A program made the position numbers and the translations under genes. Shown piece after piece: positions 1-8,113 of a DNA stretch of 64,000 nucleotides. Origin of the DNA: DATFVA01 sp963811905 (GTDB lineage Bacteria > Bacteroidota > Ignavibacteria > Ignavibacteriales > Ignavibacteriaceae); contig CAWETK010000024.1 in NCBI GenBank assembly GCA_963811905.1, positions 124,001-188,000 of the forward strand, given 5' to 3'. The notes below the pieces were generated by a model. That model searched no databases. It had not been told where the DNA came from and was given only the letters and a program-made list of their open reading frames with translations. Position 1 is the stretch's first letter; each line of letters opens with the position of its first letter.

Positions 1-2284
1 AGATGTACTGGGAAAAGACGGCGATGAAATTTATAAAGAGTGGAAGGATTACCTTACTGCCGATTATAAAAAAAGATCTGCCGGAGTTATGGATAATCTC
101 GTTGCCGGTGAATTGATTGATAAGGAAGGATTCGGGAACTTCTACCCGACTTTCTCGAAAGACGGGAAAAAATATGTGTACATCTCTAACAAATCATCCG
201 ATTATTTTTCTCCTGCTGGTATATATCTACATGATATGACAACAGGAGAGGAAAAAGAGCTCGTCGATGGAATCAGATCTACAATGGGATGGGTTGGAAA
301 TGAAAATAAACTGATATATGCAAAGCTTACTGACGATAACCCTAACTGGTACAATGTTCACGACCTTTATGTATACGATATCGATAAGGATAAAGAAACA
401 CGGCTTACTAACGATCTTAGAGCAAATCAGCCTGCAGTTTCACACGATGGCAAAAAGATAGTATTTCTTTTTCAAAAAGACGGAACTACAAATCTTGGTA
501 TAGTAGATATAGATGGTAAAAATTTCAAAAGACTTACATTCTTTGAAAATGGTGAACAGGTATATAATCCTAAATTCTCAAACGATGATTCGTATGTGGT
601 ATTTGATTACTCCTATACAAACGGCAGAGATATAGCCCGCGTGGATACAAATGCGAGTAATTATAAAAATATTATAGCTACTCCCGCCGATGAGAGAAAT
701 CCTGAATTTGCTTCGGACGGCAGCCTGATCTATGCTTCTGATGAAACAGGCATTTTTAATATATACCGGTATAATCCTGAGACAGGAGAAAAAACCCGGC
801 TTACTAATGTGCTCGGCGGTGCTTTCATGCCTTCCGTATCTGATGACGGCACAATCCTTTATTCCGGTTATACTGCCGGCGGATATAAAATATTTAAAAT
901 TACTCCGGAAGAACAGTCTAAGGTTGAACCGCAGGAACAATATGTATGGATAGATAATCCTCCTGTTGGAAAAGACCAGCCGAAAGGCGACCTTGCAAAT
1001 TTTGATCTGGAGAAGCTCAGGAATTATAATGACTTTGAGGTACCCGATTATAAAGAAGAAAAATACGGCGGCGCTTTTTCAAGATTGACATTCTTCCCTT
1101 TCATAAGGTTTGACAACTATAATACGGGAAATACATTTATTGAAAAATTTAAGCCCGGGGTGTATGTCTCCTCAAGTGATATGCTGAACCGCTATTCTTT
1201 ATTTGCCGGAGGTTCTATTAATGCAAGATTGGAAAGGGATCTTTTCCTGATATTTGAGTACAGGAATAAACTGCCCCTGCTTTTTAACCTCGGGATTAAA
1301 CCTGAATTGTCCCTTGAGCTGTATAATATAAGCCGTAAATCTGATGCTGATATTTTCTTCGGAGTGGATACGCTTCCCGACGGCACTGTTCATTATGATG
1401 ATGTTGTAAATACAGATATAGCATACAATTTATTTGAAGTTGACCTTGCTGCAAAGCACCGGATATTTTCAAGGAACCAGAATGTTGAGTTCAGGTTTGT
1501 CTGGAGCAGGTATACTGCAACTCTTAATAGTTTTATCTTTCCGAATTCTGCAATTTTATATCCCACAACTAATGACGAATATTTTATCGGCAGAGATCTC
1601 AGGTTCACGTATAATTTTGATCTGATCCTCCCGTCACGTGATATGGAGATTAACCCTGTCGGAGCTGAATTCAAAATACAATATGATTATGAATTTGATA
1701 AGTTTAATTCAGACGGGGAATACACAGTTGAAGACGGTGTTCTTACTCCGAAATACAATAAATATGATTTTCATAAATTAGAATTAAACACAAAATTGCA
1801 TTTCCCCCTGCCATTTAAAGCTCATACACTTACCGCACAGATCAGGGCGGGGTCGATTCTTGGTCCGCAGATACCGGACTTTTTCGACTTCTTTCTCGGG
1901 GGACTCTCCGGTATGAAAGCTTATCCGTTTTATGCTATCAGCGGTAATGAGATAGGCTGGCTTAACCTGACTTACCGTTTCCCGCTTTTCCGGGAAATTG
2001 ATGCAAGGATCGGTCATATTTATCTGGATAAAATGTTCCTCGCTTTCTACGGAGACCTCGGTAATGCCTGGAACGGCAATATTCCTGCACTTGATACATT
2101 TAAGAAAGGCGCCGGTGTAGAACTTAGAGTACAGATGAATTCTTATTACCTGTTCCCCACAAACCTGTTTGTTAATGCATCATACGGATTCGATAAGGTT
2201 ACAAGAGAAGTGAATAATGAAACGATTACCTATGGAAAAGAATGGAGATTTTATGGAGGCATATTATTCGGATTCGATTTTTGA
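1..2284 (+). CDS. TolB-like beta-propeller protein with C-terminal outer-membrane barrel (5' truncated)
   Basis: The reading frame is open from base 2, so the ATG at 89 is internal and the N-terminal part lies outside the window. Roughly residues 10-290 (counted from that ATG) carry repeated PD40/WD40-like blades with the pattern 'P.FS.DG..lvy.S' and 'T.LT', as in TolB and related periplasmic propellers. Residues of about 340-731 look like a surface-antigen/Omp85-type beta-barrel: alternating aromatic strands, a GLSGMKAYPF-type turn and a terminal FDF, the usual aromatic end of an outer-membrane barrel. The inferred location is the outer membrane with the propeller in the periplasm. In related proteins a peptidase-MA-like domain precedes the propeller; the visible upstream residues do not settle whether it is present here. 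The function is unknown. The next gene starts 24 bases downstream and is probably co-transcribed. Confidence 0.8.
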   Translation, partial: DVLGKDGDEIYKEWKDYLTADYKKRSAGVMDNLVAGELIDKEGFGNFYPTFSKDGKKYVYISNKSSDYFSPAGIYLHDMTTGEEKELVDGIRSTMGWVGNENKLIYAKLTDDNPNWYNVHDLYVYDIDKDKETRLTNDLRANQPAVSHDGKKIVFLFQKDGTTNLGIVDIDGKNFKRLTFFENGEQVYNPKFSNDDSYVVFDYSYTNGRDIARVDTNASNYKNIIATPADERNPEFASDGSLIYASDETGIFNIYRYNPETGEKTRLTNVLGGAFMPSVSDDGTILYSGYTAGGYKIFKITPEEQSKVEPQEQYVWIDNPPVGKDQPKGDLANFDLEKLRNYNDFEVPDYKEEKYGGAFSRLTFFPFIRFDNYNTGNTFIEKFKPGVYVSSSDMLNRYSLFAGGSINARLERDLFLIFEYRNKLPLLFNLGIKPELSLELYNISRKSDADIFFGVDTLPDGTVHYDDVVNTDIAYNLFEVDLAAKHRIFSRNQNVEFRFVWSRYTATLNSFIFPNSAILYPTTNDEYFIGRDLRFTYNFDLILPSRDMEINPVGAEFKIQYDYEFDKFNSDGEYTVEDGVLTPKYNKYDFHKLELNTKLHFPLPFKAHTLTAQIRAGSILGPQIPDFFDFFLGGLSGMKAYPFYAISGNEIGWLNLTYRFPLFREIDARIGHIYLDKMFLAFYGDLGNAWNGNIPALDTFKKGAGVELRVQMNSYYLFPTNLFVNASYGFDKVTREVNNETITYGKEWRFYGGILFGFDF

Positions 2285-2308
2285 TTGAAAAAATTTTATG
2301 AGGATGTT

Positions 2309-3220
2309 ATGTTAAAAAGAAATTTTCTTTTATTGCTCATGGTTTTCTTTGCTGCAGAATTCTTATCCGCGCAGAATGAAAAAGAATCAATACATCCCGA
2401 CTTTTCTTTTAAAGGAGCGAATAATACCGGGATCAGCTTTACCGGGAACCTGCAGGTCGATAATAAACTGTCGTTTGATGAGGTCGGCATGGAATTTAAA
2501 ACTATTCAGCTTAATCCGCAGTTTGAGGACAAAAAATCACCGTGGCTCGGCGCTTTATTTTCAATCATATTTCCGGGAGCAGGTGAATTTTATGCTGAAA
2601 GATACCTGAAGGCAGGAATATTTGTGGCGGTTGAAGCAGCCGTGGTAACTGCGGCAGTGATATATAATAATAAAGGAATTAAAGCGACTGATGATTTTCA
2701 AAACTTTGCTGATAATGTCTCAGATAATTCCGGTTGGAGCGTGGTGCGTTATGCCCGGTGGTTAAATCAAACCTATGGGAGTAATATCCCTATAGACGAT
2801 AATGCATATTTACCCCCATGGGATAGGGTAAACTTTAATGACATCCACGCAGTTGAAGTTCAGCACTCCGAACTTTCCCACCAGCTTGCTTATTATCCTG
2901 AACAGCAGTATTATGAAATGATCGGAAAATATCACCAGTTCAGGGCGGGCTGGGCGGATTATACTAACAGCCTTGGATTTAACGTTTCGCCCATGTTTCT
3001 TCAATATACCGGAATGAGAGCTACTGCGAACGATTATTTTAATACTGCATCTAAAGCAGTTATTGGAATTTATATTAATCATTTCCTTAGCTCTATCGAT
3101 GCCTATTGGAGTACAACGGTATATAATAAGGAACTGGCGGCAAGGGTTACGGTTGAAAATAGGCAGTTCGCTGACTATATGGAGCTTGTCCCCACTCTTA
3201 ACCTGAAATTTAGTTTCTGA
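2309..3220 (+). CDS. Exported protein of unknown function with a DUF5683-like hydrophobic segment
   Basis: The frame is open from a TTG at 2285, but the ATG at 2309 is preceded by GAGG at good spacing and opens directly into a signal peptide (MLKRNFLLLLMVFFAAEF, then SAQ), so I start there (303 aa). Around residues 85-120 the sequence 'SPWLGALFSIIFPGAGEFYA' leads into a hydrophobic stretch, the 'sPG.Gqfy' signature seen in DUF5683-type membrane/exported proteins of Bacteroidota. The C-terminus alternates hydrophobic residues and ends in KFSF. The exact role is not recognised. It follows the propeller/barrel gene closely and may act in the envelope with it. The next 340 bases contain no gene. 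Confidence 0.7.
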   Translation: MLKRNFLLLLMVFFAAEFLSAQNEKESIHPDFSFKGANNTGISFTGNLQVDNKLSFDEVGMEFKTIQLNPQFEDKKSPWLGALFSIIFPGAGEFYAERYLKAGIFVAVEAAVVTAAVIYNNKGIKATDDFQNFADNVSDNSGWSVVRYARWLNQTYGSNIPIDDNAYLPPWDRVNFNDIHAVEVQHSELSHQLAYYPEQQYYEMIGKYHQFRAGWADYTNSLGFNVSPMFLQYTGMRATANDYFNTASKAVIGIYINHFLSSIDAYWSTTVYNKELAARVTVENRQFADYMELVPTLNLKFSF

Positions 3221-3233
3221 GGAAGTAAACAAT

Positions 3234-3422
3234 TCCAAATTGAGACACTGACATTTTGTCATTTGATAATTATTTCAACAGTCGAATATTGCGTTTTTTC
3301 GCTGTTTTCCAGCTGTCTCATTTTGAGTTCAAATACGGGACTAATACGGTATAACTCCGGCACTAATCCGGCATAACAAGGGAGCCTGACATTTTGTCAA
3401 ACCTGTTTAATATCTCAACAAA
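3234..3422. repeat. Dispersed intergenic element, copy A (inverted partner at 45806-45994)
   Basis: A ~190-bp stretch recurs in inverted orientation at 45806-45994. Both copies contain two 13-bp palindromes TGACATTTTGTCA (here at 3249-3261 and 3387-3399) 138-139 bp apart. Between them lies a core (3314-3377) that aligns at 60 of 64 positions by hand and holds two diverged ~21-bp direct repeats of the type 'ACGGGACTAATACGGTATAACT'. No open frame is shared between the copies. Confidence 0.85.
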
Positions 3423-3428
3423 TTGTAC

Positions 3429-3453
3429 GTAGGAATTTCATTTATGAAATTCT
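3429..3453. repeat. REP-like short hairpin repeat (second copy at 39651-39675)
   Basis: GTAGGAATTTCATTTATGAA continues into ATTC, forming a 9-bp perfect stem (GAATTTCAT / ATGAAATTC) around TT. A variant with compensating changes (GGAACTTCAT / ATGAAGTCC) sits at 39651-39675. Paired substitutions on both arms suggest that the hairpin is conserved. Confidence 0.65.
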
Positions 3454-3563
3454 CTTTTTAGTGAGGCATCTGCACCCAGATCTAAAGCGGCTTCTAATCT
3501 TTCTTCCTTTGATGCTAAGGTGAACAGTTTTATATTTTAACCCACTAAATAATAAACTTATAT

Positions 3564-4874
3564 ATGAAAATACCGATTGTTGTAATTGTAGGACGTCCAA
3601 ATGTTGGAAAATCGACCCTTTTTAACCGGCTTGTAGGCAGAAGAGAAGCTATTGTAGATGATATAAGCGGAGTAACCCGCGACAGAAATTACGGCGAAGT
3701 CGAATGGGCCGGTAAGAAGTTTGAACTTATGGATACCGGCGGTTATGTTCCCGATTCAACGGATCTGTTTGAGAGAGCTATACGTGAACAGGTTGAGATT
3801 GCGATAAACCAGGCCGATGCAATAATATTCCTTGTAGATGTTAGGGCTGGAATTACCCCCGTAGATGAGGAGATCGCACGGATACTCCGGAATTCCGGTA
3901 AGAAATATTTCCTTCTCGCGAATAAAGTAGATTCTGAAAAATATGAACCTCTGGCAGCAGAATTTTACAGGTTCGGCGTTGGTGTAATCTACGATGTATC
4001 TGCTATTGTCGGAAGAAAAATAGGTGATTTCCTGGACGACCTTACAGGCAATTTCCCCGATATGGAAAATGAATCTGAAGACCCCCGGCTTAAGGTTGCT
4101 GTAGTCGGCCGCCCTAATGTAGGTAAATCATCACTTACAAATGCATTGCTTGGATACGATAGAAGCATAGTGACTGATATCCCCGGGACTACCAGGGACA
4201 GCGTTGATTCTGTTCTTAAGTATTATGGTGAAGAAATAATACTTGTGGATACTTCGGGTCTCAGAAAAAAGAAACGGATTGAGGAAAGTATTGAATTTTA
4301 TTCTATGATTCGTACCTTAAAGTCTATAGGTGAGTGCGATGTCGCGGTTGTTATGATCGACGCAAGTGTGGGCCTTGATAAACAGGATCAGAAAATAATC
4401 GACGAAGCTGTCCGCTGGAGAAAAGGAATAGTCCTTGCAGTCAATAAATGGGATCTGGTTGAAAAGGATACGAATACAGCCAGGGAATTTGAACTCACAA
4501 TAAAAGACAAACTTGGAAGGACGAATTATTTTCCAGTAATTTTTATCTCAGCATTGACAAAGCAGAGAATATTTAAACTTATAGACCTCGTTAAGGAAGT
4601 CAATGCTGAAAGGAAGAAGAAGATCCCTACCAGTGAATTGAATGAAAAATTGCTCGCTGAAATTGAAAGGAATCCTCCTCCTTCCACTCACACAGGCAGA
4701 GAGGTTAAAATAAAATACGTTACCCAGGTAGGGGATAATTATCCGGTGTTCCTCTTCTTTTCAAATTATCCCAAAGAGGTTCCTGATCATTATAAAAGAT
4801 TTCTTGAAAATAAGATCCGTGAAATCTTTGGATTTAACGGGGTTTCGTTTACTTTGAGTTTTAAGACAAAATAA
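3564..4874 (+). CDS. der: Ribosome assembly GTPase Der (EngA)
   Basis: This is a double-GTPase protein of 436 aa, the normal length for Der, which acts in 50S ribosomal subunit maturation. The first G domain has GRPNVGKST near residue 10, DTGG near 57 and NKVD near 118. The second has GRPNVGKSS near 181, DTSG and NKWD near 294. The C-terminal ~85 residues form the KH-like domain, including 'NPPPSTHTGREVKIKYVTQ' and 'FSNYPKEVPDHYKRFLENKIRE'. All motifs are intact. Only six bases separate it from the following flavoprotein gene, so the two are probably co-transcribed. Confidence 0.97.
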   Translation: MKIPIVVIVGRPNVGKSTLFNRLVGRREAIVDDISGVTRDRNYGEVEWAGKKFELMDTGGYVPDSTDLFERAIREQVEIAINQADAIIFLVDVRAGITPVDEEIARILRNSGKKYFLLANKVDSEKYEPLAAEFYRFGVGVIYDVSAIVGRKIGDFLDDLTGNFPDMENESEDPRLKVAVVGRPNVGKSSLTNALLGYDRSIVTDIPGTTRDSVDSVLKYYGEEIILVDTSGLRKKKRIEESIEFYSMIRTLKSIGECDVAVVMIDASVGLDKQDQKIIDEAVRWRKGIVLAVNKWDLVEKDTNTAREFELTIKDKLGRTNYFPVIFISALTKQRIFKLIDLVKEVNAERKKKIPTSELNEKLLAEIERNPPPSTHTGREVKIKYVTQVGDNYPVFLFFSNYPKEVPDHYKRFLENKIREIFGFNGVSFTLSFKTK

Positions 4875-4880
4875 ATTGAA

Positions 4881-6230
4881 GTGTTTAAGCCTGCAAAAAT
4901 AATCATCATCGGAGGCAATGCAGCGGGTCCTGCTGCTGCGGCAAAAGCAAAAAGGGTCAGCCCCGATTCTGAAGTTTTGATGTTTGAATCCGGTGAATTT
5001 ATTTCTACCGGGACTTGCGAAATCCCATATGTGCTTTCCGGAGAGATACTGGGATATGAAGATATAATAACTTTTACTCCGGAAGAATTCCGGAAGTCAA
5101 AGGGAGTCAAAGCTTATACATCTTGTGAAGTTACGGGCATCGACCGGACACGCAAAATTTTAACCGTAAGGAATCTGAAATCACGTAAAGAATTTGAAGA
5201 GAATTATGATTCACTGGTGCTTGCAACCGGTTCAATCCCCAAGAAAATTCCCGGTTTCCCGGAATTCATTCCTAACCTTTTCACACTAAAAAATATAGCC
5301 GACTTAAATAATATAACCGCTTATGTTCAGTCTAAGAAAATTGATTCTGTACTTATAATCGGTTCGGGATATATAGGACTGGAAGCTGCCGATGCATTCC
5401 ATCAGCTGAATAAAGAAGTCACGGTAATAGAAAAGGAAAATCTCCCCCTGCCGTATACCGAACCTGAGATAAGGATTATGATCCGTGATCTTCTTAAGAA
5501 AACAGGTATCATATTTCACGGAGCCTATCATAATTTATCACTCAATACTGATAAAGGTTTTATTAAATCGGTTAACCTTGACGGCAGGATCATAGAACCG
5601 GGACTGATAATATCAACTGTCGGTTTTACACCAAATAATGTTCTGGCGGAAAAAGCGGGACTCCGGCTAACTCCACGGGGAGCAGTTAAAGTCGATAGAA
5701 ACCTCAAAACTTCTGATCCTTCTATATTTGCCTGCGGAGATAATATTGAAATAATAAACGAGGTCACAAAAAGAACAGATTACTTCCCCGTGGCAACGGT
5801 TGCACGTGATTTTGCCCATATTGCCGGCGGGAATGCAGCAGGAGGTTCTGAAGCAGTAAATACTGTAGTAAAGAATATTGCAGTAAAGATCCTTAACAAT
5901 TTTCAGGTTTCAGTCGGGATAACCGAAGCAGAAGCGGGTCAGAATTCAATCCCTTTTAAGAGCGTTCAGGCCTCAGCCCCCAACCTTGTAAAAGTGATGC
6001 CGGGAAGCCGGCAGGTCTTCGGCAAAATTGTCTATCACGCATTGAACAAAAATATATTGGGCGCGGCATTTCTTGGGGGCAGGGAAGTATCCGGATACGG
6101 CGATCTTCTGTCTGCCCTGATAAGACTGAAATCCCCGGCTGGTATACTTGCAGAACTTAATTACAATTATACTCCTCCTCTTTCTCCTTTTATAAATCTT
6201 TTATCTATTTTGGGTAGAAAGATCAAATAA
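4881..6230 (+). CDS. FAD-dependent pyridine nucleotide-disulfide oxidoreductase (CoA-disulfide reductase / NADH oxidase-like)
   Basis: The 449-aa protein has the two Rossmann folds of this family: an FAD site IIIGGNAAGPAAAAKA at residues 7-22 and an NAD(P) site 'VLIIGSGYIGLEAADAF' near 155-172. The motif STGTCEIPY places a cysteine at residue 46, the single redox Cys position of CoA-disulfide reductases and NADH oxidases/peroxidases. The second FAD motif 'IFACGD' is near 275, followed by a C-terminal dimerisation domain. The start is GTG at 4881, six bases after der; no upstream ATG in frame gives a plausible N-terminus. It likely handles low-molecular-weight thiol disulfides or persulfides using NAD(P)H; the exact substrate cannot be read from sequence. 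Confidence 0.85.
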   Translation: MFKPAKIIIIGGNAAGPAAAAKAKRVSPDSEVLMFESGEFISTGTCEIPYVLSGEILGYEDIITFTPEEFRKSKGVKAYTSCEVTGIDRTRKILTVRNLKSRKEFEENYDSLVLATGSIPKKIPGFPEFIPNLFTLKNIADLNNITAYVQSKKIDSVLIIGSGYIGLEAADAFHQLNKEVTVIEKENLPLPYTEPEIRIMIRDLLKKTGIIFHGAYHNLSLNTDKGFIKSVNLDGRIIEPGLIISTVGFTPNNVLAEKAGLRLTPRGAVKVDRNLKTSDPSIFACGDNIEIINEVTKRTDYFPVATVARDFAHIAGGNAAGGSEAVNTVVKNIAVKILNNFQVSVGITEAEAGQNSIPFKSVQASAPNLVKVMPGSRQVFGKIVYHALNKNILGAAFLGGREVSGYGDLLSALIRLKSPAGILAELNYNYTPPLSPFINLLSILGRKIK

Positions 6231-6241
6231 TTTTTTCTACA

Positions 6242-6895
6242 ATGAACTCAATAAAAATGGAACAGGAATACAAAAACCTTACTCTTCTTGATTACCCGAT
6301 TGTCAAAAGAGAACTTACTCAGTTGAGGGACAAAAATACCAGCCCTGAATTTTTCCGTGCCGCTGTTAATCGCTTATCAATTATTCTCGCTATAGAAATC
6401 AGTAAGAAATTTAAGATGCATGAAATCGAGGTTGAAACACCTCTTGAGAAAACAACTGGATACAGGTTGTCGCAGGAGATAATACTGGTACCGATACTAA
6501 GAGCGGGACTTGGAATGGTTAACGGTTTCCTTGAGGTTATACCCGATGCAAAAGTTGGTCACATAGGTATGGAAAGAAATGAAAAAACATTAGAGCCGAA
6601 TAGTTATTATTTTAAGATACCATCCACCAAAGCAAATACTAAGATGATAATACTCGACCCTATGCTTGCAACAGGCGGCAGCGTAATAGCCGCGATCTCA
6701 AGATTGAAAAATAACGGCATAAGCGATTGTACATTTGCGTCGCTGGTCGCTGCTCCGGAAGGAATAAAAAGGGTCTTTGAAAAACACCCCGACATCGATC
6801 TTTTCACAACTGCTCTCGATAGGGAACTGAATGAGAAAGGATATATTCTCCCCGGTTTAGGAGATGCCGGCGACCGTACGTTTGGAACTCTTTGA
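6242..6895 (+). CDS. upp: Uracil phosphoribosyltransferase
   Basis: Upp converts uracil and PRPP to UMP in pyrimidine salvage. The 217-aa protein matches the family over its full length: 'VPILRAGLGMVNGF' in the substrate region, the PRPP loop 'ILDPMLATGGSV', and the uracil-binding C-terminus 'YILPGLGDAGDRTFGT'. ATG at 6242 is used here; an in-frame ATG at 6257 (MEQEYKNLT) would also fit the family's N-terminus and cannot be excluded. The following TPR gene begins one base after the stop, indicating translational coupling. Confidence 0.96.
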   Translation: MNSIKMEQEYKNLTLLDYPIVKRELTQLRDKNTSPEFFRAAVNRLSIILAIEISKKFKMHEIEVETPLEKTTGYRLSQEIILVPILRAGLGMVNGFLEVIPDAKVGHIGMERNEKTLEPNSYYFKIPSTKANTKMIILDPMLATGGSVIAAISRLKNNGISDCTFASLVAAPEGIKRVFEKHPDIDLFTTALDRELNEKGYILPGLGDAGDRTFGTL

Positions 6896-6896
6896 T

Positions 6897-7904
6897 GTGA
6901 AAAACGTAATCCTGGCAGTGCTGCTTCTGCTGCCTGCCGCGGGAATATGCCAGACATATCCCGACCGTGCTGTGGATTCAGCTCTGAAATCCGGCATCAG
7001 TCAGATTATCCTTCAGGATTATTCTTCCGCAGAAAATACTTTCAGAAAGCTTGACCACGATTATACCCAACTTCCCCTTGGAAAAATATATCTCGCTGCA
7101 GTGAAGATAGCAAAGTCTTATGATTACGGCGGAGAATATGATGCAGCTGTTATTGATTCACTTCTTAACCTTGCTCAGAAACAGTCGCAATCACTGATAA
7201 ACGCAGATAAGGATAGTCCCTGGAATAAGTATTTCCTAAGTCTCTCTGAAGGTTACCTGGCTTACTTTAAAGCCCTCAATGGCGAGTGGCTGAATTCATT
7301 ATCTGCCGGTGCAGATGCCCTCGCTGACTTCGGTGAACTTGCCTCAATGGATGAGAATTTTTATGAAGCGTATATCGCCATCGGTACATATAAATACTGG
7401 AAGAGCAGGAAAACAGAATTCCTCGAATGGATTCCCGGCTATGACGATGAAAAAGATGAGGGAATCATTCTGCTGGAAAAATCAATCAATCATCCTTCAT
7501 ACAATACCTACCTTGCAATAAATTCACTTATCTGGATTTATATCGATCAGAAGAAATATTATAAGGCAGCAGAACTTGCTGAAAATGCACTGAAAAAATA
7601 TCCCGGGAGCAGGTTTTTCCAGTGGGGACTTGCAAGAGCTTATGAAGATCTGGATCCCCCAAAAGCAATTAGTATTTACAGAAAAATTCTCGAATCTCTT
7701 CCCCTTAATCTGAACCATTATAACGAAATAATACTTAAACACTTGATGGCCCAGCAGTATACTAAGATTGGCGAAAATCAAAAAGCAATCCAGCTCTGTA
7801 ATGAAATCCTCTCCATTCCTGATCTTAATGAAAAGGTCCGTTCCGAACTGAAGGCCAGACTGGAAAGGGTAAAGCAATTGAGAACAGGACTTTCTAATCC
7901 CTGA
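6897..7904 (+). CDS. Exported TPR-repeat protein
   Basis: I start at GTG 6897, one base after the upp stop, because it opens into a clean signal peptide (VKNVILAVLLLLPAAGICQ) before TYPDRAV; an upstream ATG at 6864 would overlap upp and put charged residues before it. The 335-aa product is helical. Its second half (about residues 195-320) has TPR-like pairs such as 'YKAAELAENALKKYPGSRFF' followed by 'WGLARAYEDLDPPKAISIYR'. The middle part ('YKYWKSRKTEFLEW') is typical of exported TPR proteins in this phylum. The role is unknown; a scaffold in the periplasm is the likeliest inference. Confidence 0.75.
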   Translation: MKNVILAVLLLLPAAGICQTYPDRAVDSALKSGISQIILQDYSSAENTFRKLDHDYTQLPLGKIYLAAVKIAKSYDYGGEYDAAVIDSLLNLAQKQSQSLINADKDSPWNKYFLSLSEGYLAYFKALNGEWLNSLSAGADALADFGELASMDENFYEAYIAIGTYKYWKSRKTEFLEWIPGYDDEKDEGIILLEKSINHPSYNTYLAINSLIWIYIDQKKYYKAAELAENALKKYPGSRFFQWGLARAYEDLDPPKAISIYRKILESLPLNLNHYNEIILKHLMAQQYTKIGENQKAIQLCNEILSIPDLNEKVRSELKARLERVKQLRTGLSNP

Positions 7905-8113
7905 AATAACTCCACCCTCCAGAACCTGTATGAATATCATTAATTAAGAAGTAAAATCTAATGATTAAATTGGAACGGGGAGGAAACAAGAATAGCCCGG
8001 AAATGGAACTTTCCGGGGGCTTGGATGGTGTTAATAACATCTCTGTTGACTTTCACCATTCTAATAAATATAGTATGTTATCAATAGTTTAAATTTTTAG
8101 CGCTTAACCAAAA
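7905..8113 (+). other. rsh leader with two stem-loops
   Basis: A perfect 8-bp stem CCCGGAAA / TTTCCGGG (7996-8003 with 8010-8017, loop TGGAAC) is followed by ATGGTG at 8025-8030, which can pair with CACCAT about 25 bases later. There is no U-tract, so an intrinsic terminator is unlikely. The hairpins may belong to the mRNA leader of the downstream (p)ppGpp enzyme or be the 3' end of the preceding transcript. Confidence 0.4.

Larger units (their letters stand above)
3221..3563. other. Intergenic region with two repeats, upstream of der
   Basis: No coding frame is supported here. It holds dispersed element copy A, the REP-like hairpin, and about 110 bp of AT-rich sequence before der that presumably contains the der promoter. 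I could not single out promoter boxes. Confidence 0.6.

Noticed and set aside
3234..3422. Insertion sequence or transposon
   Set aside because: No transposase frame, no clear terminal inverted repeats or target duplications; only a ~190-bp palindrome-bearing repeat is supported.
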